Part shown: one piece after another, positions 16,548 to 20,817 of the stretch | Numbering within the stretch: the first letter of the stretch is position 1 | Layout of the letters: every line of letters begins with the position of its first letter | Assembly (NCBI GenBank): GCA_001579985.1 | Contig: LRSR01003131.1 | Coordinates: forward strand, 1-20,817 | DNA: 20,817 nucleotides | Origin: Hypsibius dujardini | Taxonomy: Eukaryota; Tardigrada; Eutardigrada; Parachela; Hypsibiidae | Direction: 5' to 3' | Translations under genes and position numbers: made by a program | Notes under the pieces: generated by a model | What the model was told of the DNA's origin: nothing | Database searches by the model: none | The model's input: only the letters and a program-made list of their open reading frames with translations

Positions 16548-17310
16548 CCACCCAGCTACACCGATTCCTGTGAGGCGTTTGTTGATCTAATTTTACATTT
16601 ATTAGGTGGTTATTTTTAATTGCCAAGGGACCCGGGATGTTTTCACAAAAGCAGGAAAAACGGACCCACTTCTGTCGTAACCTTTCACCTGACCCGTCCA
16701 TTATCCAATATGAAACAGTGCTTGTCACCGAGAACAGTCTCCTTTTCGTACGGTGGTGCACTGTTTTGTTTTTCATCCACATCGACAGCCACATCGACAG
16801 GGTGTCTCGTGCGGCCCACTGTCGCATTCTGACCACGTCCTTCAGGGCACCCACGCCGCAAATGATTGCTGCCCAATATACACGAAGCAGCTCCTTCTCT
16901 AGGAATCAAATTATTCTTAGGGATTATTGATGATTGACGATTGTCGGCTGGCGGTTTTACGGCATGCGTACGCGCGCGGAACGATGTCCCAAGCGTCGGT
17001 GTGTTGTCGTTTGTCAGGTATTCGGTGATAAGATGTAGGTCTTTGTAGTGAGGCACGAAGGGGAGAGCGCAAGGTACAAATTGGATTTTGTCTTCCCTAA
17101 ACAGACATTCTATATCGTCGCACACAACTACGCAGTAAACTTGTTTCGTTCGCAGAACACTACGCAAGCATGACCAATTAAAAAGGGTCAGGCTCAAAAT
17201 CAATTTACCATGTGCACGGTATGAGGAGTGATCGCTGCAGTGTACACTAATCCGCAAGAAGACTCCACAATGAGAGGTGTCCGGTGCTGCACCACCTATC
17301 GTTACGACTA
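16548..17310. other. Intergenic DNA upstream of the neuropeptide gene
   Basis: A 190-codon minus-strand open frame (17257-16685) crosses this stretch. It has no recognisable domain, biased composition or splice context, so I do not call it a gene. No RNA gene or clear regulatory element is visible. Confidence 0.4.
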
Positions 17311-17908
17311 CAGCTATTTTTACCCCACCCTTGGAGTGTGTGGGCCCAATAAAACACTGGTTATTTTACCCCTCCATGGGGCCCAATAGAACCCTGGCTA
17401 TTTTTCCCCTCCTATTCTGTCCGTTTGTTCTGTCCGTCCGTCCGTTGTCCGTCCGTCCGTCCATCGTCCGACCGTCCATTGCCCGTTCGTCTGTCCGTCT
17501 CCCGTCTGTCTGTCCGTTGTCTGTCCGTTTGTTCTGTCCGTCCGTCTGTTGTCCGTCCGTCCATCCGTCCGTCCATCGTCCGACCGTCCGTCTCCCGTCT
17601 GTCTGTCCGTTGTCTGTCCGTTTGTTCTGTCCGTCCGACCGTCCATTGCCCGTTCGTCTGTCCGTCTCCCGTCTGCCCGTCCGTTAATCATTCATCCACT
17701 ATCCGTTCAGTCGTTGCTCGTTGTTCGACCACCTGTCCGACAACAGACGGACAACATGGGAAGGGTAAAATAGCAGGGGCGCGATTTGGGCCCCTGTTGA
17801 TTTATGTAGGGAGAAGTAAAATAGCCAGGCTTCTATTCTGCTCTTGTGGGGGGTAAAATAGCCGGGATGCTGTTGGGCCCCAAAAGGGAGGGGGAGTAAA
17901 GTAGTCAC
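17311..17908. mobile_element. Composite inverted-repeat element
   Basis: Units reading GGCTATTTTACCCC and GGGCCCAA occur about three times in plus orientation at 17313-17408. They occur about four times in reverse complement (GGGGTAAAATAGCC, TTGGGCCCC) at 17763-17900. The clusters flank a (GTCC)n tract. The two ends align as terminal inverted repeats of roughly 70-100 bases. There is no coding capacity, which suggests a foldback-type non-autonomous element. Confidence 0.6.
17416..17690. repeat. (GTCC)n / (GTCT)n microsatellite
   Basis: CGTCCGTC-type repeats with interruptions and internal duplicated blocks form the centre of the surrounding inverted-repeat element. Open frames across it on both strands are artefacts. 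Confidence 0.95.
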
Positions 17909-18267
17909 TTCGTAAGGTTATTCATTTGTTAATTGTCCAATAATAATCAGAAACGGAAATCGAAGGACTGGCTAAACATTTAAACTCGGACGAACTGTAT
18001 CCCAATGTCCAATGTACAGTACCATGCAATCATGCATGTACACAATCAAAATGTATGAAGAAATTACATTGACCAATGGACATTGAATTAAATTGGATTA
18101 AATTGGATAAATAGGATTTCTATCGAGTTTGAGCAGAGCGAGTCACCACTGTACAGTGTATACATACCCTTATTCTCGTACTGTATATACGAATCAAAAA
18201 ATATTACATTTATCATGGAAGGTCATAAATGCATCACTGCCTGATATCCTCACGATAAACTACGCTA
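17909..18267. other. AT-rich intergenic DNA
   Basis: No gene is seen. There are short internal repeats such as ATTAAATTGGATTAAATTGG near 18085-18105 and several copies of TGTCCAATG or its complement. Confidence 0.5.
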
Positions 18268-18547
18268 CCGTATTCCCCCGATCTCAAGGGACACTTTTTT
18301 GCCCTACCAGTTAATTTGATCCACCCCGGATCTCATCTGTTCATCACCGTTTGCTTTTGTTTACCTATAATCAATCAATCAACTGATTTAAAGTATCCGT
18401 CAAGAAATCCCGCCTAATCAATCAATCAATCGCTGTTAAGTTGTGCTTAAATTTTAACCAATCACGACACAATGAATTCGATTGAACAGTCAACCGATGA
18501 CTGGAGGGGGTGGGGCTTAACTGTCCCTTGAGATCGGGGGAATACGG
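18268..18547. mobile_element. 280-bp MITE with 25-bp perfect terminal repeats, TA flanks
   Basis: The left end (CCGTATTCCCCCGATCTCAA..., from 18268) and the right end (to 18547) are perfect inverted repeats of 25 bases. Each is flanked by TA (18266-18267 and 18548-18549), as expected for insertion at a TA target. The interior has no coding frame and holds two TCAATCAATCAA runs. This fits a non-autonomous element of a TA-targeting family such as Tc1/mariner. It lies about 360 bases upstream of the transporter start. Confidence 0.8.
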
Positions 18548-18906
18548 TACATTATGTATGAGTGTTGAAGGTTTAGTAGATTATTGTAAGCACTAAAATT
18601 GGCATAATTGTGTTGTCTTATCTTACACTCAGCCGCGATTACTTCACTGCGATTTGCGTCAGGTGTTTGACCATTGTAAGAAACATAGAAGTATGCCCGG
18701 CAGTGGTGCGACCAACACGGCACTCTGCAGTCATCCTCCGTCCCCATCAAGGGGCTTTACTTATGTAAATGTCGCAGGTGACAGGACGTATTTAGCACAT
18801 CTGTCACTGCGGCATAACCTTGACTGTGATGACCGTCTTCGCAATCGGTCAGCGAGACTCATAGCGCGTTATACATTTTCCTAACCGATCTTCATTCCCC
18901 GTCGCC
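18548..18906. other. Upstream region of the SLC17-type gene
   Basis: A 76-codon open frame at 18654-18884 has no recognisable features. This stretch probably contains the promoter and 5' UTR of the transporter. I see no clear TATA box. Confidence 0.4.
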
Positions 18907-20817
18907 ATGGGCAGCACAACCTTCCACATTTCGGAGGGTGGGGATAAAACTGTGAGCAAACTCCCAGAGGACTCACGCAAAGGAAAACCGGGGAGGAAAA
19001 TAAAGTGTAAGTGTTGGAAAATAAAAGTTCAAGTTGTTACAGTTACAGACCTGATCGATCAGAGCTGCGCTTTAACCAATTCCTTGTACTTCGCGTCCAG
19101 TCGATTTAGGCGTTGGGAAACGTCATTGGCTGACAATTTTATTATGCCTCGGGATATTCAACATTTACACCATCCGGATATGCCTTTCAATCGCCATTGT
19201 TGCAATGGTGGAACCCGCGGCTGAGCACTCCGTTAATTCGACCGCGTCGACCAATGCGACTGCTAATTTCAATGAGACTTCCCCCGTCGTAACAGACGAC
19301 ATCTGCCCAGAACCGAAAGGACTTGGTGCAGTTCAAGCGCCGGAATATACAAAAGCAAGATTTTCCCTCCTTGCCTAATGTACCACAGTGATAGACTGTG
19401 TGCATTAGTGCAGTGTTAGACCAAAGCCAAAACCAATTTCAATTTAGGGCTTTCTAGTTTTCTAATGTTCTCATGTTGCCTGGTTTTTCAGAGTCCGCGC
19501 TTTAAGTGGGATTCACAGGTCCAGGGTACCATCCTCGGTTCCTACTTCTACGGGTACATTGTCGCCCAGATTCCAGGCGGCTGGCTGGCAAGGCGGTTTG
19601 GTGGAAAGCTCCCGTTCGGGCTTGGCATTTTGATTGCGGGAATATTGACGGCGATTACACCTGTCGCAGCAACTTATCATTACGGTGCGCTGATAGCCAT
19701 TCGAATCGGCGAAGGACTTGCTACAGTAAGGTGACGGCAGTGACGTAATTATTTACTATACTGCACTGCTCACTACACAGCTGGATCATTCAATTCAGCC
19801 AGAAGAACAAACGAATTCTACAGTAGACTAAACTAGACTAGACTAAACTAGACTAGACTAGACTAGACTAGACTAGACTAGACTAGACTAGACTAGACTA
19901 GACTAGACTAGACTAGACTAGACTAGACTAGAGCAGACTAGAGTAGACTAGAGTAGACTAAAGTAGAGTAGAGGAAGCCGTCGTCGGCCGATTGCTAGCC
20001 ATCGTCAATCAAACTTGATTAAACCACCAATGATCATGTCAAAGCATCCAGGTGCCTGACCTGGTACCATCAGGTGATTCGACTGATGGCCGTTTCGCCT
20101 AAGTGTCTGTCTGTTTGTATCTGCTTCAAATTTTCCTGCTGTAATGCAGTTACCAAGTACTGTGTTACTTGCAGGCGGTATGCTTCCCGGCGATGCAGCA
20201 TCTCCTCTCAAAATGGAGTCCGTCCCGCGAACGCACCCGGATGTCCACTCTGGTCAACGCAGGCGCACCCATCGGCAATGTCATAGTTTTGGGCGTTTCC
20301 GGGTTCATCGGTGACTACCTCGGGTGGGAGAGCATCTTCTACATTTACAGCGCTATCACCGGGCTTTGGTTCGTCTTCTTCCAACTCTTCGTGCACAGCT
20401 CACCCGCCGAACATCCCAGCATCACCGACGCAGAGATGATCCTCATCACCGGCAGCGCTAAAAAGATCCTCCCTGATGATGGTGGGGCTGCAGCTGCAAC
20501 CAAGTCGTCCGTGCCGTGGCGGAAGATCCTCACATCCCCACCGGTGTGGGCCATCATCTTCTCTCATTTCGGTCAAAACTGGGGCAACTACACGCTCTTA
20601 ACAAATCTTCCCACGTACATGAAGAACATCCTGAGATTTGAGCTGTCCGCTAACGGACTCTTCTCTGCCATGCCGTATTTGGCACTCTGGATCTTCGGAG
20701 TGGCCTCCGGCTACGCGTCCGACTACCTCAGGCATCACAACATGATGTCTACGACGAATGTCCGGAAGTTATTCAACACCATAGGGAATGCGGTTCCAGC
20801 GGCGGCTTTGATTACAG
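18907..20817 (+). CDS. SLC17-family anion/phosphate transporter (5' part)
   Basis: A major-facilitator membrane transporter of the sialin / Na-phosphate / vesicular glutamate group, moving organic anions or phosphate. Exon 1 is 18907-19006 (cytosolic N terminus MGSTTFHISEGG...KIK). Exon 2 runs from 19101 or 19110 to 19330 (or 19288), exon 3 is 19492-19725, and exon 4 runs from 20175 past the window end. Exon 2 gives TM1 (HWLTILLCLGIFNIYTIRI, CLSIAIVAMV), then a luminal loop with three N-glycosylation sites (NST, NAT, NET) and a Cys. Exon 3 has WDSQVQGTILGSYFYGYI and the MFS motif GGWLARRFGGK. Exon 4 has FPAMQHLLSKWSPSRERTR, GWESIFYIYSAITGLWFVFF and further helices. About 402 residues of an expected 450-550 are present. 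The exon 2 donor is weak (GCA-GTTCAA) and is the least certain junction. Which SLC17 subtype this is cannot be told. Confidence 0.9.
19823..19970. repeat. (GACTA)n pentanucleotide microsatellite
   Basis: About 28 units of GACTA, degenerating to GAGTA at the right end, lie in intron 3 (19726-20174) of the transporter gene. Confidence 0.97.

Noticed and set aside
16685-17257. 190-codon minus-strand open frame upstream of the neuropeptide gene
   Set aside because: No recognisable domain, signal peptide or supporting splice sites. The composition looks random and neighbouring frames are also partly open.
17277-17856. Long Ser/Val/Arg/Pro and Asp/Arg/Thr-rich frames on both strands
   Set aside because: They come from the (GTCC)n array; both strands are open for the same reason.

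Overview
The window is animal (metazoan) nuclear DNA. Its genes are split by short GT-AG introns, mostly about 40 to 500 bases, with conserved intron phases. Proteins include tropomodulin, cadherin-like domains, an SLC17-type transporter and a peptide-hormone precursor. The corazonin-like peptide, the intron sizes and the domain content fit a protostome invertebrate, probably an ecdysozoan. A tardigrade or an arthropod relative is possible, but I cannot fix the phylum from the sequence alone. I see no operon, phage, CRISPR or bacterial signal.

Layout. 1-1384: non-coding upstream DNA with a foldback repeat. 1385-7510 (+): a multi-exon gene for a large secreted protein that combines a signal peptide, two blocks of Tyr/Pro/Ala-rich 13-residue repeats and several cadherin-like domains. 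An internal stop that overlaps both a splice donor and a poly(A) signal could also end a shorter form at 4566. 7858-9961 (-): galactose mutarotase (aldose 1-epimerase), seven exons, tail to tail with the first gene. 9962-12336: repeat-rich intergenic DNA between the divergent mutarotase and tropomodulin genes, with a foldback element, a GT-rich array and a 57-bp minisatellite. 12337-14962 (+): complete six-exon tropomodulin. 15806-16330 (-): corazonin-like neuropeptide precursor, convergent with tropomodulin, the two sharing a back-to-back poly(A) signal pair. 16331-18906: intergenic DNA with a composite inverted repeat and a 280-bp MITE. 18907 to the right edge (+): SLC17-type anion transporter, cut off by the window end.

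The genes look like unrelated neighbours and not a pathway. The points of most interest are the predicted corazonin-like peptide (11 residues ending Trp-Thr-Pro-amide), the elastomer-like/cadherin chimera with its possible alternative end, a frame break inside that gene, a putative N-terminal acylation motif on the mutarotase, and several inverted-repeat elements. Intron coordinates were worked out by hand from splice motifs, phase matching and protein-family expectation. They are predictions without transcript support.
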